Of a stretch of 64,000 nt of DNA, positions 53,339 through 63,647 are shown piece by piece (within the stretch, counting starts at the first letter, position 1; each line of letters begins with the position of its first letter). The notes below the pieces were generated by a model that was given only the letters and a program-made list of their open reading frames with translations, made no database searches and had not been told where the DNA came from. This DNA is from Cupriavidus metallidurans CH34 (GTDB lineage: Bacteria > Pseudomonadota > Gammaproteobacteria > Burkholderiales > Burkholderiaceae). The translations under genes and the position numbers were made by a program. Location of the stretch: positions 2,170,001 through 2,234,000 of the forward strand of contig NC_007973.1 of the NCBI RefSeq assembly GCF_000196015.1, given 5' to 3'.

Positions 53339-54438
53339 GCCTGAGCCTCGATACGCTTGCCCGACTGCACGTCGAAGAAATGCAGATGCTCGGCCGACGC
53401 CGTAATCGGCAGCTTGTCACCGGCACGCACCTGCGTCTGGCTGTCGAGCCTGACCACGATGGGCTGGCCGCCGAGCGATCCGTACGCGAACGAATCCGCG
53501 CCGAGCGCCTCCACCACCCTCACATCCAGTTCGGCGATGGCCTCGTGCACGGCGCAAGGCTCGATGTGTTCGGGACGCAATCCCATCAGCGCCTGCTCGG
53601 GCAGATGCAGCCCCATCGGCAGATGTCCCAGCGTCGCCGCTGCCTGCCCGTCCTTCGGTTGGACCCGCATTTGCGCGACGCCCTGCCCGCTTCCGTTCCG
53701 CGCCACCGGCACCAGATTCATCGGCGGCGAGCCAATGAAGCCGGCGACGAACGTGCTGGCCGGTCGCGCATAGACTTCCAGCGGCGTGCCGATCTGCTCC
53801 ACCCGGCCACCATTGAGCACCATCATGCGGTCCGCCAGCGTCATGGCCTCCACCTGGTCGTGCGTCACATAGAGGCTGGTCGTCTTGAGCCGGCGGTGCA
53901 GATCCTTGAGCTCCAGCCGCATCTGCACGCGCAGCTTGGCATCGAGGTTCGACAGCGGCTCGTCGAACAGGAACACCGATGGCTCACGCACGATTGCACG
54001 GCCCATCGCCACACGCTGCCGCTGTCCGCCGGACAATGCGCGCGGCTTGCGATCGAGCAGCGACGCAAGTTCCAGGATGCCGGCCGCATGCTTGACGCGC
54101 TGCTCGATCTCGCCCTTCGACATCCCGCGGATCTTCAGCCCGTACGCCATGTTGTCGTACACGCTCATGTGCGGATAGAGCGCGTAGTTCTGGAACACCA
54201 TCGCGATATCACGCGCGGCCGGCTCCAGATCGTTGACGACCTTGTCGCCAATATGGATCTCACCACCGGTGATCGTCTCGAGGCCGGCCACCATGCGCAG
54301 CAGCGTGGATTTGCCGCAGCCGGACGGCCCGACTATCACGATGAACTCGCCGTCGGCGATTTCCATGTCGATGCCGTGCACGACCTGCGTGCCCCCGGCG
54401 TAGGTTTTCTGAACGTTGCGAAGAGACAGCTTTGCCAT
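53335..54438 (-). CDS. ugpC: sn-glycerol-3-phosphate importer ATPase UgpC, 367 aa
   Basis: ABC ATPase. Walker [10 protein letters not shown] at 37-45, signature [15 protein letters not shown] about 134-148, Walker [14 protein letters not shown] and the switch His in [12 protein letters not shown]; the C-terminal 120 residues form the TOBE/MOI regulatory region of sugar importers ([13 protein letters not shown]). Start at 54438, 9 nt after ugpE stop. Confidence 0.94.
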   Translation of the reverse strand: MAKLSLRNVQKTYAGGTQVVHGIDMEIADGEFIVIVGPSGCGKSTLLRMVAGLETITGGEIHIGDKVVNDLEPAARDIAMVFQNYALYPHMSVYDNMAYGLKIRGMSKGEIEQRVKHAAGILELASLLDRKPRALSGGQRQRVAMGRAIVREPSVFLFDEPLSNLDAKLRVQMRLELKDLHRRLKTTSLYVTHDQVEAMTLADRMMVLNGGRVEQIGTPLEVYARPASTFVAGFIGSPPMNLVPVARNGSGQGVAQMRVQPKDGQAAATLGHLPMGLHLPEQALMGLRPEHIEPCAVHEAIAELDVRVVEALGADSFAYGSLGGQPIVVRLDSQTQVRAGDKLPITASAEHLHFFDVQSGKRIEAQA

Positions 54439-54447
54439 GGAATGACC

Positions 54448-55296
54448 TTATTTTTCCGTTTCCACGAGGCCCTTGACGAACCAGCGTTGCATCAGCACCA
54501 CCACCACTGCCGGCGGGATCATCGCCAGCATCACGGTGGCCATCACGAGGTTCCAGTCGGTAGCGGCATCGCCCGAGCGGGAAATCATCTGCGTCACGCC
54601 CACCACCACGGGCGTCATCGACTTCTGCGTGGTGATCAGCAATGGCCAGAGGTACTGGTTCCAGCCATAGATGAACTGGATCACGAACAGCGCGGCGATG
54701 CTGGTGCGCGACAGCGGCAGCACCACATCCCAGAAGAATCGCAGCGGTCCGGCCCCGTCGATGCGGGCGGCTTCGGCCAGTTCATCCGGGATCGTCAGAA
54801 AGAATTGCCGAAACAGGAACGTGGCGGTGGCCGACGCGATGATGGGAATCGTCAGGCCGAAGTAGCTATCCAGCATGCCGAGGTCAGATACCACCTTGTA
54901 GGTCGGCAGGATACGCACTTCCACCGGCAGCATCAGCGTGATGAAGATCATCCAGAAGAACGTCTTGCGCAGCGGAAAGCGGAAATAGACGATCGCGAAG
55001 GCGGAAATGATCGAAATCGCGATCTTCCCCAGCGCAATGCCCAACGCCATGATCAGGCTGTTCTTCATCATGGTCGAGACCGGCGAAGCGGCCTCGCCCA
55101 CGCCTTGAAACAGCACGGTGCGATAGTTTTCGATCAGATGGCTGCCCGGGATCAGCGTCATCGGTGCATCGAGTACCTGCTCGGCCGTCAGCGTCGACGC
55201 GACGAAGGTCAGGTACACCGGAAATGCCACGATCGCGATACCGACGATCAGCACGAGGTGAGTAATAAAGTCGAGTACGGGACGTCGTTCTACCAT
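54448..55296 (-). CDS. ugpE: sn-glycerol-3-phosphate importer permease UgpE, 282 aa
   Basis: Six-helix ABC permease. The EAA loop is visible as [26 protein letters not shown], the contact point with UgpC. N-terminal [21 protein letters not shown] is TM1. Family assignment to Ugp comes from order ugpB-A-E-C-Q. Confidence 0.92.
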   Translation of the reverse strand: MVERRPVLDFITHLVLIVGIAIVAFPVYLTFVASTLTAEQVLDAPMTLIPGSHLIENYRTVLFQGVGEAASPVSTMMKNSLIMALGIALGKIAISIISAFAIVYFRFPLRKTFFWMIFITLMLPVEVRILPTYKVVSDLGMLDSYFGLTIPIIASATATFLFRQFFLTIPDELAEAARIDGAGPLRFFWDVVLPLSRTSIAALFVIQFIYGWNQYLWPLLITTQKSMTPVVVGVTQMISRSGDAATDWNLVMATVMLAMIPPAVVVVLMQRWFVKGLVETEK

Positions 55297-55306
55297 GGCT
55301 GGCTCC

Positions 55307-56188
55307 TCAATACTGGACCTTGCGTTCCACGAATCGGAACTGCACCACTGTCAGCGCGATCACGATCACCATCAGCACCACCGACTGTGCGGCCGAGCCA
55401 CCAATATCCATGCCACGGAAGCCATCATGGAACACTTTGTAGACGAGCGTGTTCGTCGAGTTGAACGGGCCGCCGTGGGTCACCGCATCGATGATCGCAA
55501 AGGTATCGAAGAAGGCGTAGACCATGTTGATCACGAGCAGGAAGAAGGTGGTGGGCGACAGCAGCGGGAACACGATCGACCAGAAGCGCTTCCACGGGCC
55601 CGCGCCGTCGATGGCAGCGGCCTCGATCAGCGATTTCGGAATGCTCTGTAGCCCGGCCAGGAAGAACAGGAAGTTGTAGCTGACCTGCTTCCATGCGGCC
55701 GCCAGCACCACCAGCAGCAGTGCCTGGTTGCCATTGAGCAGGAAGTTCCAGTCCACGCCTGCTTTGCGCAGCGCGTAGGACACCACGCCCAGGGTTGGGT
55801 TGAACATGAACATCCAGAGCACGCCGGCCACGGCAGGCGCCACCGCGTACGGCCAGATCAGCAGGGTCTTGTAGCCAGTGGCGGCGCGTATGACGCGATC
55901 GGCGAAGTACGCCAGCAGCAACGCCACGGACAGGCCCACCACCGTCACGCCAATGGCGAAGATCGCAGTGGTCTGGAAGGACTCGATGTACTGCGGGTCC
56001 TTCCACAGCGTAACGAAGTTATCGAGCCCGACGAACTCGAGATTGATGCCGAAGGCATCTTGCTGCAGCATCGACTGCCACAGCGCTTGCCCGGCGGGCA
56101 AAAAGAAGAAGATCAGCGTGATGGCGATCTGCGGCAGCACCAGCAGATACGGCAACCACGGAGAGCGAAAGACGACGCGCTTTTCCAT
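55307..56188 (-). CDS. ugpA: sn-glycerol-3-phosphate importer permease UgpA, 293 aa
   Basis: Six-helix ABC permease. The EAA loop is [20 protein letters not shown], and the early segment [21 protein letters not shown] is TM1. ATG at 56188 starts [10 protein letters not shown]; a TTG fifteen bases upstream is possible. Pairs with UgpE; lies between ugpB and ugpE. Confidence 0.92.
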   Translation of the reverse strand: MEKRVVFRSPWLPYLLVLPQIAITLIFFFLPAGQALWQSMLQQDAFGINLEFVGLDNFVTLWKDPQYIESFQTTAIFAIGVTVVGLSVALLLAYFADRVIRAATGYKTLLIWPYAVAPAVAGVLWMFMFNPTLGVVSYALRKAGVDWNFLLNGNQALLLVVLAAAWKQVSYNFLFFLAGLQSIPKSLIEAAAIDGAGPWKRFWSIVFPLLSPTTFFLLVINMVYAFFDTFAIIDAVTHGGPFNSTNTLVYKVFHDGFRGMDIGGSAAQSVVLMVIVIALTVVQFRFVERKVQY

Positions 56189-56264
56189 CGAGGGGGTTCC
56201 CAAAACAAACGCAAACGGGCGACGATTGTGCCGCCGCCCGCTTCAGCTCCATCACCGCAGGGGC

Positions 56265-57575
56265 TTATTCCCTGGCGGTCTTCTGGAAACGCTCCAGCAG
56301 TTCGTTGCCACGTGCCACGGCGTTGTCGAGCGCGGCCTTCGGCTCCTTCTTGCCAGCCCACACCGCTTCGAGTTCCTCGTCGATCACGGTACGGATCTGC
56401 ACGAGGTTGCCGAGACGCACGCCGCGCGACTTGTCGGTGGTCTTCACGACCATCTGCTCGACCGAGACATCGGCACCCGGGTTCTTGTCGTAGTAACCCG
56501 ACTTCCTCGTCATCTCATACGCAGCCATCGTCACCGGCAGGTAGCCAGTGGCCTGGTGCCAGTCCGACTGGATCTCCGGTCGCGACAGGAACGTGAAGAA
56601 CTTGGCCACGCCCTTGTACTCGTCGGCCTTCTTGCCGCCCATCACCCACAGCGATGCACCGCCGATGATCGTGTTCTGCGGCGCGCCCGGCACGTCCGGG
56701 TAGTACGGCAGTTGCGACACACCAAACTGGAATTTGGCATTCTTGCGGATATTGGCCAGCGATGCGGACGAGCCCGTGAACATCGCGCACTCGCCGTTGT
56801 AGAACTTGGCCTGCGACTCCGCCTTGCGGCCGCCGTAGCTGAAGTAGCCCTTCTTCACCATCTCCTGCAGATTCGTGATGTGCTTCACATGCAGCGGGCT
56901 ATTGAAGACCAGTCGCGCGTCGGTGCCGCCAAAACCGTTGTTCTTCGTGGCGAAGAGCGTGTTGTGCCAGGCGGAGAAGCTCTCCAGGTGCACCCAGCTC
57001 TGCCAGTCGGTGGTATAGGCGCAGTTCTGGCCCGACGCCTTGAGCTTGGCCGAGTACTGCATCACCTCGGGCCAGGTCTTGGGTGGAGCGGAAATGCCCG
57101 CCTTCTTGAAGGCATCCTTGTTGTAATAGAAGACAGTCGTCGAGCTATTGAAGGGGAACGACAGCATCTCGCCCTTCGACGACGTGTAGTAACCCGCCAC
57201 TGCCGGGATGTACGCCTTTTGATCGAACTTCTCGCCAGCGTCCTTCATCACCTGCGACACCGGCTTGATGGCGCCCTTGGCGCTCATCATCGTCGCGGTA
57301 CCCACCTCGAATACCTGCAGGATGGCCGGCGCGCCGCCCGCGCGGAATGCCGCAATGCCGGCTGCCATGGTCTCGTCGTAATTGCCCTTGTTGACCGGCA
57401 CGATCTTGTAGTCGGACTGGCTGGCGTTGAACTTGTCGGCAATCTCGTTGACCTTGTCGTTCAGCGCGCCCTGCATGGCGTGCCACCACTGGATCTCAAC
57501 TGCGGCATGGGCCGTACCGGCCAAGGCCAGGCTTGCAACGGCGGCGAACTTCAACGCGGTGCGTGGAAAAGACAT
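56265..57575 (-). CDS. ugpB: Glycerol-3-phosphate-binding protein UgpB, 436 aa
   Basis: Periplasmic binding protein with Sec signal peptide ([19 protein letters not shown]). The mature start [20 protein letters not shown] is characteristic of Ugp[13 protein letters not shown] and [21 protein letters not shown] follow. ATG at 57575 has AGGAG eight bases upstream; ATG 57581 is too close to it. First gene of the ugp operon. In many bacteria this operon answers to phosphate starvation; I do not see a convincing Pho box. Confidence 0.94.
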   Translation of the reverse strand: MSFPRTALKFAAVASLALAGTAHAAVEIQWWHAMQGALNDKVNEIADKFNASQSDYKIVPVNKGNYDETMAAGIAAFRAGGAPAILQVFEVGTATMMSAKGAIKPVSQVMKDAGEKFDQKAYIPAVAGYYTSSKGEMLSFPFNSSTTVFYYNKDAFKKAGISAPPKTWPEVMQYSAKLKASGQNCAYTTDWQSWVHLESFSAWHNTLFATKNNGFGGTDARLVFNSPLHVKHITNLQEMVKKGYFSYGGRKAESQAKFYNGECAMFTGSSASLANIRKNAKFQFGVSQLPYYPDVPGAPQNTIIGGASLWVMGGKKADEYKGVAKFFTFLSRPEIQSDWHQATGYLPVTMAAYEMTRKSGYYDKNPGADVSVEQMVVKTTDKSRGVRLGNLVQIRTVIDEELEAVWAGKKEPKAALDNAVARGNELLERFQKTARE

Positions 57576-57780
57576 TGGCATTTCTCCTGAGGCTGTGTTC
57601 GGTCCGACCAATTTTTTTGAAAAAGCGACCGACTGTATGCATTTTTTGTGACAGGCATGTTACGCCGCTCTTATGTCACGGCAAACAGGGCAAACCCGCC
57701 TTGCCGAAGAGATTGTTGCGGCATATTGACACTGCGCAATCATCGCCCTTGCAACAAGGACGCAGATACAATTCGCCGCC

Positions 57781-58587
57781 ATGACCTCGCCCCAACCTTT
57801 CTCCGCCCTGCCCGACGCCGCCCTGCGCCGCGTGCGCGGCATCCTGACCGACATTGACGGCACGCTGACCACCGATGGCCGCCTGCCCGCAGCCACGTAT
57901 CTGGCATTGGATCGTCTCACCCGCGCCGGGCTGCATGTGATTCCGGTAACCGGGCGATGCATCGCGTGGGCGGAGATTCTGACTCGTCTGTGGCCGGTTG
58001 ACGCAATCATCGGCGAAAACGGCGCCTTTTACTCGCATCTGCGTGATGGCAAGCTGGTTACCCGTTTTCTGGACGATGCGGAAACGCGCGATGCCAACCT
58101 GTTTCGCATCCACGCGCTCGGTCAGGAAATCCTGCGCGAGGCCCCCGGCTGCGCGCTGGCATCGGACCAAGCCTGGCATGCTGCCGATCTCGCGATCGAC
58201 CATGCCGAGGACGTCCCGCCGCTGCCGCAACCGGCCGTTGACCGGATCGCCGAGATAATGCGCGAGGCTGGCATGACGGCAACGATCAGTTCGATCCATG
58301 TGAATGGATGGTTCGGGCACCATGACAAACTATCGATGAGCCGGCTGTGTGTAGAGGAACTCCTCGGTGACGACGTCGACGCCCATCGCGACGAATGGCT
58401 GTTCATCGGCGACTCGGCCAACGACGTCGCGATGTTCGGCCACTTCCCGCTGTCGGTCGGCGTTGCCAACGTGGGTGACATCCTCCACCTGCTGCCGCAC
58501 AAACCGGCCTACGTCACCAATGCATCCGGTGGCGAAGGTTTCGCCGAAATGGCGGAAAGGTTGTTGGGACTGAGGCAGTTGGCCTGA
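57781..58587 (+). CDS. HAD-superfamily (Cof/sucrose-phosphatase type) phosphatase, 268 aa
   Basis: Haloacid-dehalogenase hydrolase, IIB cap type. Motif I is D24-I-D26-G-T28, with D24 the nucleophile; GLHVIPVTGRCIAWAEIL is motif II; DEWLFIGDSANDVAMFGHF is motif IV, with the metal-binding GDSAND; a central cap of about 100 residues lies between. The substrate is unknown; phosphorylated sugars or glycerol derivatives are typical. Divergent from ugpB across a roughly 205-nt gap with promoters only. Confidence 0.82.
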   Translation: MTSPQPFSALPDAALRRVRGILTDIDGTLTTDGRLPAATYLALDRLTRAGLHVIPVTGRCIAWAEILTRLWPVDAIIGENGAFYSHLRDGKLVTRFLDDAETRDANLFRIHALGQEILREAPGCALASDQAWHAADLAIDHAEDVPPLPQPAVDRIAEIMREAGMTATISSIHVNGWFGHHDKLSMSRLCVEELLGDDVDAHRDEWLFIGDSANDVAMFGHFPLSVGVANVGDILHLLPHKPAYVTNASGGEGFAEMAERLLGLRQLA

Positions 58588-58705
58588 CAGTCATCAAGCA
58601 AGGCTGAAGTTCTCCTGGAGCGGGTAGCTATCTCACGATTCTCGCCCGTATAAGCATTGCTGCGCCGCAACGGCGTGGAATGCCAATACTCCAGGAGAAC
58701 AATCA

Positions 58706-60391
58706 ATGACGAACAAATCCCGCACATCGCCGCGAGCGAGGTACGCTGCTGTGGCGCTGCTTGCGGCCACTGCCCTGAGCGCTTGCGGAGGCGGAGGCGG
58801 TGGCGACGGATATCAATCCTCCCAGCCCGTGACCACGTCCGGTGCGCCCTCGACTCCAGAACCCTCTCCGCCCAAGCCAACCAACGTCATGACACCGGCC
58901 TGCAGTAACTGCGGAGCCGTCGATGCAGACACCTACGCGGGGACCGGGGTGGGCGTCTGGAAAGGCATCAACGCCACTGCAGACACCGTGGACATGCCAA
59001 TTCGCATTTCGGGATTGAAGGGCCAGGACGTGACGCTAGTCTTCACCAACCACACCGGCATTGCGCGGACCATGCCGAACATCTCGCTGACGACTTCGCA
59101 AATGCCGAGCATTGTCGCAAGCGCGCTGCGGTGGGACAACGACACACAGGAAACCAAGCGCCGCATTTCCGACTTCAACCGTGAAGGCTGGGTCGCGCTC
59201 GCCGGCAAGCGTGGCAGCACGCCCTACCATTCCGCTACGAGCGAGCCGACTCCCGCGGCGGTGCATGATGTGAGGACCTGGTACCACTCCGACAATTCCG
59301 AGCGGTCGGCCATGCTTGTGCGTCAACTGAAGGCCTCCGATGGCACCACGATCAACTTCTGGGTTGAAGGGTCGGAGAACGATGCATCCAAGGTAAGTCC
59401 GGACATCGTTGCCCGCCTCGCAGACAGCTTCGCCTCGGAAGGAAAAATCTACGACATGCTGAAGTCGGTGGGCGGCCCGTTCTGGGGGCCACACGCCTAC
59501 TTCGACGTGATCCCCGCCACCGGACAGCCGATCGATATCGTCATCCTGAACTTCGACCACAATGACCAGCCGTTTGGTGGGATCGGCTACTTCTATGGAC
59601 GAAACGCCATCAAGAAGGCGGCGAAAACCAATCCATTCAGCAACGAATCCGTATCCCTGTATCTGGATGCCGAGACGCTCTATCTGGGTGGTGAAGATGG
59701 CATGAGGACAATGCTGCTGACCATGGCGCACGAGGCCGTGCACGCGCAGAACTTCTACCGTCGCGGGATGCTCATGGGGCCGAAGTACAGCTTCGACGAG
59801 TGGCTGGAAGAGGCTTCGGCCATGATGATGGAGGACCTCGCAAGCCTCTCGATCGACGCAAACTACAACGCAATCCGCGACGTTCGCTTCCGGGACTACA
59901 TTGGCTACAAGGCCGGCTCTTACAACTGCAGCCTGACAACGTGGACACCGTTCGCCGCGTCATGCGACAGCTACTCGGTCTCCGGCTCGCTCGGCGGATT
60001 CCTGAACCGACAACTCGGACTCGATTTCTACAAGAACTTGCTGACGGATACCAGCAGCAACTCCGTGGCCGTACTCGACTCCGCCATTCGCTCGGTGCAG
60101 CCGGAATCGAGCCTCGGAGAACAACTACGTCGGTTCGGCGCGACTTCGGGCGCACTAATGAAGTCCCCCAGCCCTGCCGGTTTTGGGTTCCCGGAACGAC
60201 AGGACGGCCCGTTCACGCTTCCGCTGATCGATCCGCAAGCGCTCCTGCCCGTCCGGACACTGACGCAATCGATACCTGCCACTCTCGAGGCATACGCCAA
60301 CCTGCCGGTGGTCCGTTCCGCCGTGAGCGGCACATACAGCGAGACCGTGAAGGTTCCTGCCGGCTCCACGCTGTCTGTCGTGATTCAATAG
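58706..60391 (+). CDS. M30-like metalloprotease lipoprotein, 561 aa
   Basis: Lipobox LSACGGG at about residues 23-29 followed by a Gly/Ser/Pro-rich tether. The zinc motif HEAVH (residues 342-346) and, about 25 residues later, WLEEASAMMMED with a likely third Glu ligand resemble peptidase family M30 (hyicolysin). The N-terminal part (about 60-200) is a beta-rich domain with a CSNC pair. Predicted surface or periplasmic protease. The C-terminal 90 residues look like a small beta domain. Substrate unknown. Confidence 0.75.
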   Translation: MTNKSRTSPRARYAAVALLAATALSACGGGGGGDGYQSSQPVTTSGAPSTPEPSPPKPTNVMTPACSNCGAVDADTYAGTGVGVWKGINATADTVDMPIRISGLKGQDVTLVFTNHTGIARTMPNISLTTSQMPSIVASALRWDNDTQETKRRISDFNREGWVALAGKRGSTPYHSATSEPTPAAVHDVRTWYHSDNSERSAMLVRQLKASDGTTINFWVEGSENDASKVSPDIVARLADSFASEGKIYDMLKSVGGPFWGPHAYFDVIPATGQPIDIVILNFDHNDQPFGGIGYFYGRNAIKKAAKTNPFSNESVSLYLDAETLYLGGEDGMRTMLLTMAHEAVHAQNFYRRGMLMGPKYSFDEWLEEASAMMMEDLASLSIDANYNAIRDVRFRDYIGYKAGSYNCSLTTWTPFAASCDSYSVSGSLGGFLNRQLGLDFYKNLLTDTSSNSVAVLDSAIRSVQPESSLGEQLRRFGATSGALMKSPSPAGFGFPERQDGPFTLPLIDPQALLPVRTLTQSIPATLEAYANLPVVRSAVSGTYSETVKVPAGSTLSVVIQ

Positions 60392-60437
60392 TGAATGCAG
60401 GGGCTGCGCAGCGGCCCCGCATTTCCGGAGACACCGC

Positions 60438-60746
60438 ATGAGAGCAAGCCTCGGCGCGCTACTTGCCGCAATCAGCATCGCGGCATGTGCGACAAACTCG
60501 CCGGCAGACGCCCGTCAGACATTGGTGGGTGAAATCTACGTCAAGGGGAACGACCCCTTTCCGACCGTCATGCTCGAAACCAGTGACATGACTTTCTGGG
60601 AGCTGAGCGGCGTTGCCATCGCGGACGCTCGCGCGCTGACGGGCAAACGCGTAACGGCGCGGGGGAGAATCGAGCGGCCGCCGGGTCCCGATGTCTGGCT
60701 CCCATCGCTGCGCGTCGACAGCGTGCCAGAGCCGGTTAGTCCCTGA
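60438..60746 (+). CDS. Small lipoprotein, 102 aa
   Basis: Signal and lipobox IAACATN (cysteine at about residue 17). The mature part (VGEIYVKGNDPFPTVMLET, RVTARGRIERPPGPDVWLPS) looks like a small beta-barrel or OB-fold. Forty-six nt after the metalloprotease on the same strand, ended by a terminator, so the two may be co-expressed and co-located. Function unknown. Confidence 0.65.
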   Translation: MRASLGALLAAISIAACATNSPADARQTLVGEIYVKGNDPFPTVMLETSDMTFWELSGVAIADARALTGKRVTARGRIERPPGPDVWLPSLRVDSVPEPVSP

Positions 60747-60764
60747 GTGGAAACCATCAAATAA

Positions 60765-60792
60765 GAGAGGCCCCGCGAGCGCGAGGCCTCTC
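60765..60792. terminator. Terminator between small lipoprotein and ntrC
   Basis: GAGAGGCC / GGCCTCTC stem, between converging genes. Confidence 0.75.
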
Positions 60793-60823
60793 GATCCAGG
60801 TCCACAAACCTACGAGTCTGCGA

Positions 60824-62383
60824 TCAGTCGAACCCAAGCTCCTGCAGCTTGCGAGTAATGGTGTTCCGACCGATGCCGAGCCGCGTCGCGGCCTCCACGC
60901 GACGTCCGCGCGTGACACCGAGCGCGGCTTCCAGCACCGCTTTCTCGAATCGCCGCGTCAGCGCATCCATGACTTCGGGCTGCCCCGATTCGAGCATCGA
61001 CTTTGCCTCGCCAGCCAGCAGCGTTTCCCAGCTTGCCGAAACGGCGCTCGCCGCAAATGCCGACGCCGACGACGTAGCCGAAGAGGCCATGGGTGGTCTT
61101 GTGGCGACCATCGTGTCGCCCTCGCCCGTGGCATGCGTGCCGTAGTCAGAAACTTCCGCAGCCTCGTACTCTCCCGACGACCTCGACTCGCCCGGCGAAC
61201 GCATCGGCGACACACTGCTTTCGCCGTACCCCACCTCGATCATTTCGCGCGGGAAATCCTTTACTTCGATGGTCTGCGCCGGCGCCATGACGGTCAGCCA
61301 GTTGCAGAGGTTCTCGAGCTGGCGCACATTGCCGGGGAACGGCAGCGTGCTGACGTAGGCCAGTGCGTCATCGGACATGCGCTTGGTTTCGACGCCAAGC
61401 TCCTTCGCGCTCTTCTGCAGGAAATGGCGGGCCAGCAGCGTGATGTCCTCCGGACGCTCGCGCAGCGGCGGCAGGCGCAGGCGAATCACGTTGAGACGGT
61501 GGAACAAATCCTCGCGGAACAGCCCTTCCTTGACGCGCGTCTCGAGGTTCTGGTGCGTGGCGGCGATGACGCGCACGTTCGCGCGCAACGGATTATGCCC
61601 CCCCACCCGATAGAAATTTCCATCCGAAAGTACACGCAGCAGGCGCGTCTGCAAATCAAATGGCATATCGCCGATTTCGTCGAGGAACAGCGTGCCACCT
61701 TCGGCCTGTTCGAAGCGACCGCGACGCATGGTCTGCGCGCCGGTGAACGCGCCACGCTCATGGCCGAACAGTTCCGATTCGAGCAGATCCTTGGGAATTG
61801 CCGCCGTATTCAGCGCAATGAACGGACCATTTGCGCGCGGGCTGTGCTTGTGCAACGCACGCGCCACCAGTTCCTTGCCGGTACCGGACTCGCCGGTGAT
61901 CATTACGGTGACGTTCGATTGCGAGAGGCGACCGATCGCGCGGAACACGTCCTGCATCGCCGGAGCCTGGCCGAGGATTTCCGGCGCATCGACCAGGCGA
62001 TCGTCCATTTCCTCCTCGCGCAGGCTTTCCTCGAGCGCCCGGCGAATCAACTCGACCGCCTTGTCGACATCGAACGGCTTGGCCAGGTACTCGAACGCGC
62101 CCCCCTGGAACGCGGCCACGGCGCTATCCAGGTCCGAGTAGGCCGTCATCACGATAACGGGCAGGCCCGGATGCCGCGCCTTGATGGCCTGCAGCAAATC
62201 CAGGCCGGAACCGCCGGGCATTCGGATATCCGAAATCAGGACCTGCGGCTCGTCCTCTTCCAGCGCCGCGAGCACGTCGCGCACGTTGGTAAAACTGCGG
62301 GAGAGCAGGCTTTCACGGGCAAGGGCCTTTTCCAGGACCCAGCGGATTGATTGATCGTCGTCGACTATCCAGATCGGCTTCAT
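60824..62383 (-). CDS. ntrC: Nitrogen regulator NtrC (NR-I), sigma-54 activator, 519 aa
   Basis: Response regulator. Receiver domain 1-120 with D10 and phosphorylated D52 in LISDIRMPG; AAA core with GESGTGKELVARALH and GAFTGA, which touches sigma-54; Fis-type HTH at the C-terminus (RRVEAATRLGIGRNTITRKLQE). The linker before it is longer and Ala/Ser-rich. MKPIWIVDDDQSIRW is the family start at 62383; a GGAG-preceded ATG at 62410 would add nine residues. Transcribed after ntrB, about 95 nt apart. Confidence 0.95.
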   Translation of the reverse strand: MKPIWIVDDDQSIRWVLEKALARESLLSRSFTNVRDVLAALEEDEPQVLISDIRMPGGSGLDLLQAIKARHPGLPVIVMTAYSDLDSAVAAFQGGAFEYLAKPFDVDKAVELIRRALEESLREEEMDDRLVDAPEILGQAPAMQDVFRAIGRLSQSNVTVMITGESGTGKELVARALHKHSPRANGPFIALNTAAIPKDLLESELFGHERGAFTGAQTMRRGRFEQAEGGTLFLDEIGDMPFDLQTRLLRVLSDGNFYRVGGHNPLRANVRVIAATHQNLETRVKEGLFREDLFHRLNVIRLRLPPLRERPEDITLLARHFLQKSAKELGVETKRMSDDALAYVSTLPFPGNVRQLENLCNWLTVMAPAQTIEVKDFPREMIEVGYGESSVSPMRSPGESRSSGEYEAAEVSDYGTHATGEGDTMVATRPPMASSATSSASAFAASAVSASWETLLAGEAKSMLESGQPEVMDALTRRFEKAVLEAALGVTRGRRVEAATRLGIGRNTITRKLQELGFD

Positions 62384-62478
62384 GTGCGTCGCTTGTCTGC
62401 TCGGTGTCATGTGGTCTCCCGTATTCCCTGCTGATGGCAGGGCCCCGCGCCGCTCGCACCGTCTCGCCGATCGGGCGG

Positions 62479-63642
62479 TTAGTGCAATGGCAACAGGATA
62501 CGGAAGTCGGTACAGCCCGGCTTGCTCTCGCATTCGATCAAGCCCTCGTGTTGCTGCACGAAGGTTTGAGCGAGTGTGAGACCGAGCCCGCTACCGCCAT
62601 CCCTGCCCGAAACCAACGGATAGAAGATGCGCTCGCGAATGTCCTCGGGGATTCCCGGGCCGTTGTCAATCACATGCAAATCCAATGCCAGCTTGAAGAG
62701 CCGCTTGGCGATCGTGACCTGCCGGGCCACCCGGGTCCGCAGGATGATCTGCGCATCGCCGCGCGCAACACGCTCGTGCAGCGCCTGGGCGGCGTTATGG
62801 ACGATGTTCAGCACGGCCTGGATCAGTTGCTCCATATCGCCGCGCAATTCTGGCAAGCTGGCATCGTAGTCGCGCACGATTTCCAGCCCGTTGGGAAACT
62901 CGGCCAGCACCACCGAGCGCACACGCTCCAGCACCTCGTGGATATTGAGGTCCGAGACGATGTGCGGATGGCGATGCGGCTCCAGCAGGCGGTCCACCAG
63001 CGTTTGCAGGCGGTCCGACTCCTTGATGATGACCTGCGTGTACTCCCGGAGTGCACGCTCGGGCAGCTCGAATTCGAGCAACTGGGCCGCGCCGCGAATC
63101 CCGCCCAGCGGGTTCTTGATCTCGTGAGCCAGATTGCGGATCAGTTCCTTGTTCGCCGAGGTCAGGTCAAGAATGCGCTCCTCGCGGTCACTGCGCACCT
63201 TCTGCTCGTTGAGCAGCACCTCGACCACCGCTGTGTTCGCGTAGCCTTCCACGCCACCGATTACCACGTGCGCGTGCATCGGTTCCTGCAATGGCGGCCG
63301 CAGGACCAGATCCTGCCTGCGCACGTCCACCTGCCGGGCCATCACCGTCTCGAACATGCTGTCGAGTTCTTCCGACGCCCCGAACAGGTCCGGCAGGGAC
63401 AGTTCCACCATGGCCTTGCGCGACACGGCAAAGCTGGCCTCCGCCGCCGGATTCGCGTAAATCACCCGCAGGCCCGGCTGGCGCACCAGCAGCACAGGGT
63501 TGGCCACTACATCCAGGCCCGGATGCAGGGCCGCGCCGCCCAGCGGCAGGATGTCCGCATCACGATCGGCCGGCTCGCCGGCGTCCGGCTTGCGGTCCGT
63601 TCCTGCTACCTTGCGGGACACTTCACGAATCAGGCGGCGCAT
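62479..63642 (-). CDS. ntrB: Nitrogen sensor kinase/phosphatase NtrB (NR-II), 387 aa
   Basis: PAS-type sensor domain (residues about 40-140), the phosphorylated H173 in NLAHEIKNPLGGIRG, then the ATPase with LIQAVLNIVHNAAQAL (N box), VIDNGPGIPEDIRERIFYPLV (G1) and GGSGLGLTLAQTFVQQHEG (G2). Phosphorylates NtrC when nitrogen is scarce, under PII control. Upstream of ntrC; a small coiled-coil gene precedes it by 5 nt. Confidence 0.95.
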   Translation of the reverse strand: MRRLIREVSRKVAGTDRKPDAGEPADRDADILPLGGAALHPGLDVVANPVLLVRQPGLRVIYANPAAEASFAVSRKAMVELSLPDLFGASEELDSMFETVMARQVDVRRQDLVLRPPLQEPMHAHVVIGGVEGYANTAVVEVLLNEQKVRSDREERILDLTSANKELIRNLAHEIKNPLGGIRGAAQLLEFELPERALREYTQVIIKESDRLQTLVDRLLEPHRHPHIVSDLNIHEVLERVRSVVLAEFPNGLEIVRDYDASLPELRGDMEQLIQAVLNIVHNAAQALHERVARGDAQIILRTRVARQVTIAKRLFKLALDLHVIDNGPGIPEDIRERIFYPLVSGRDGGSGLGLTLAQTFVQQHEGLIECESKPGCTDFRILLPLH

Positions 63643-63647
63643 TCAAC

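Noticed and set aside
57612..57780. Pho box upstream of ugpB
   Set aside because: CTGTCAC and GTGACAT-like half-sites occur, but no two 7-bp direct repeats with 4-nt spacing could be aligned.
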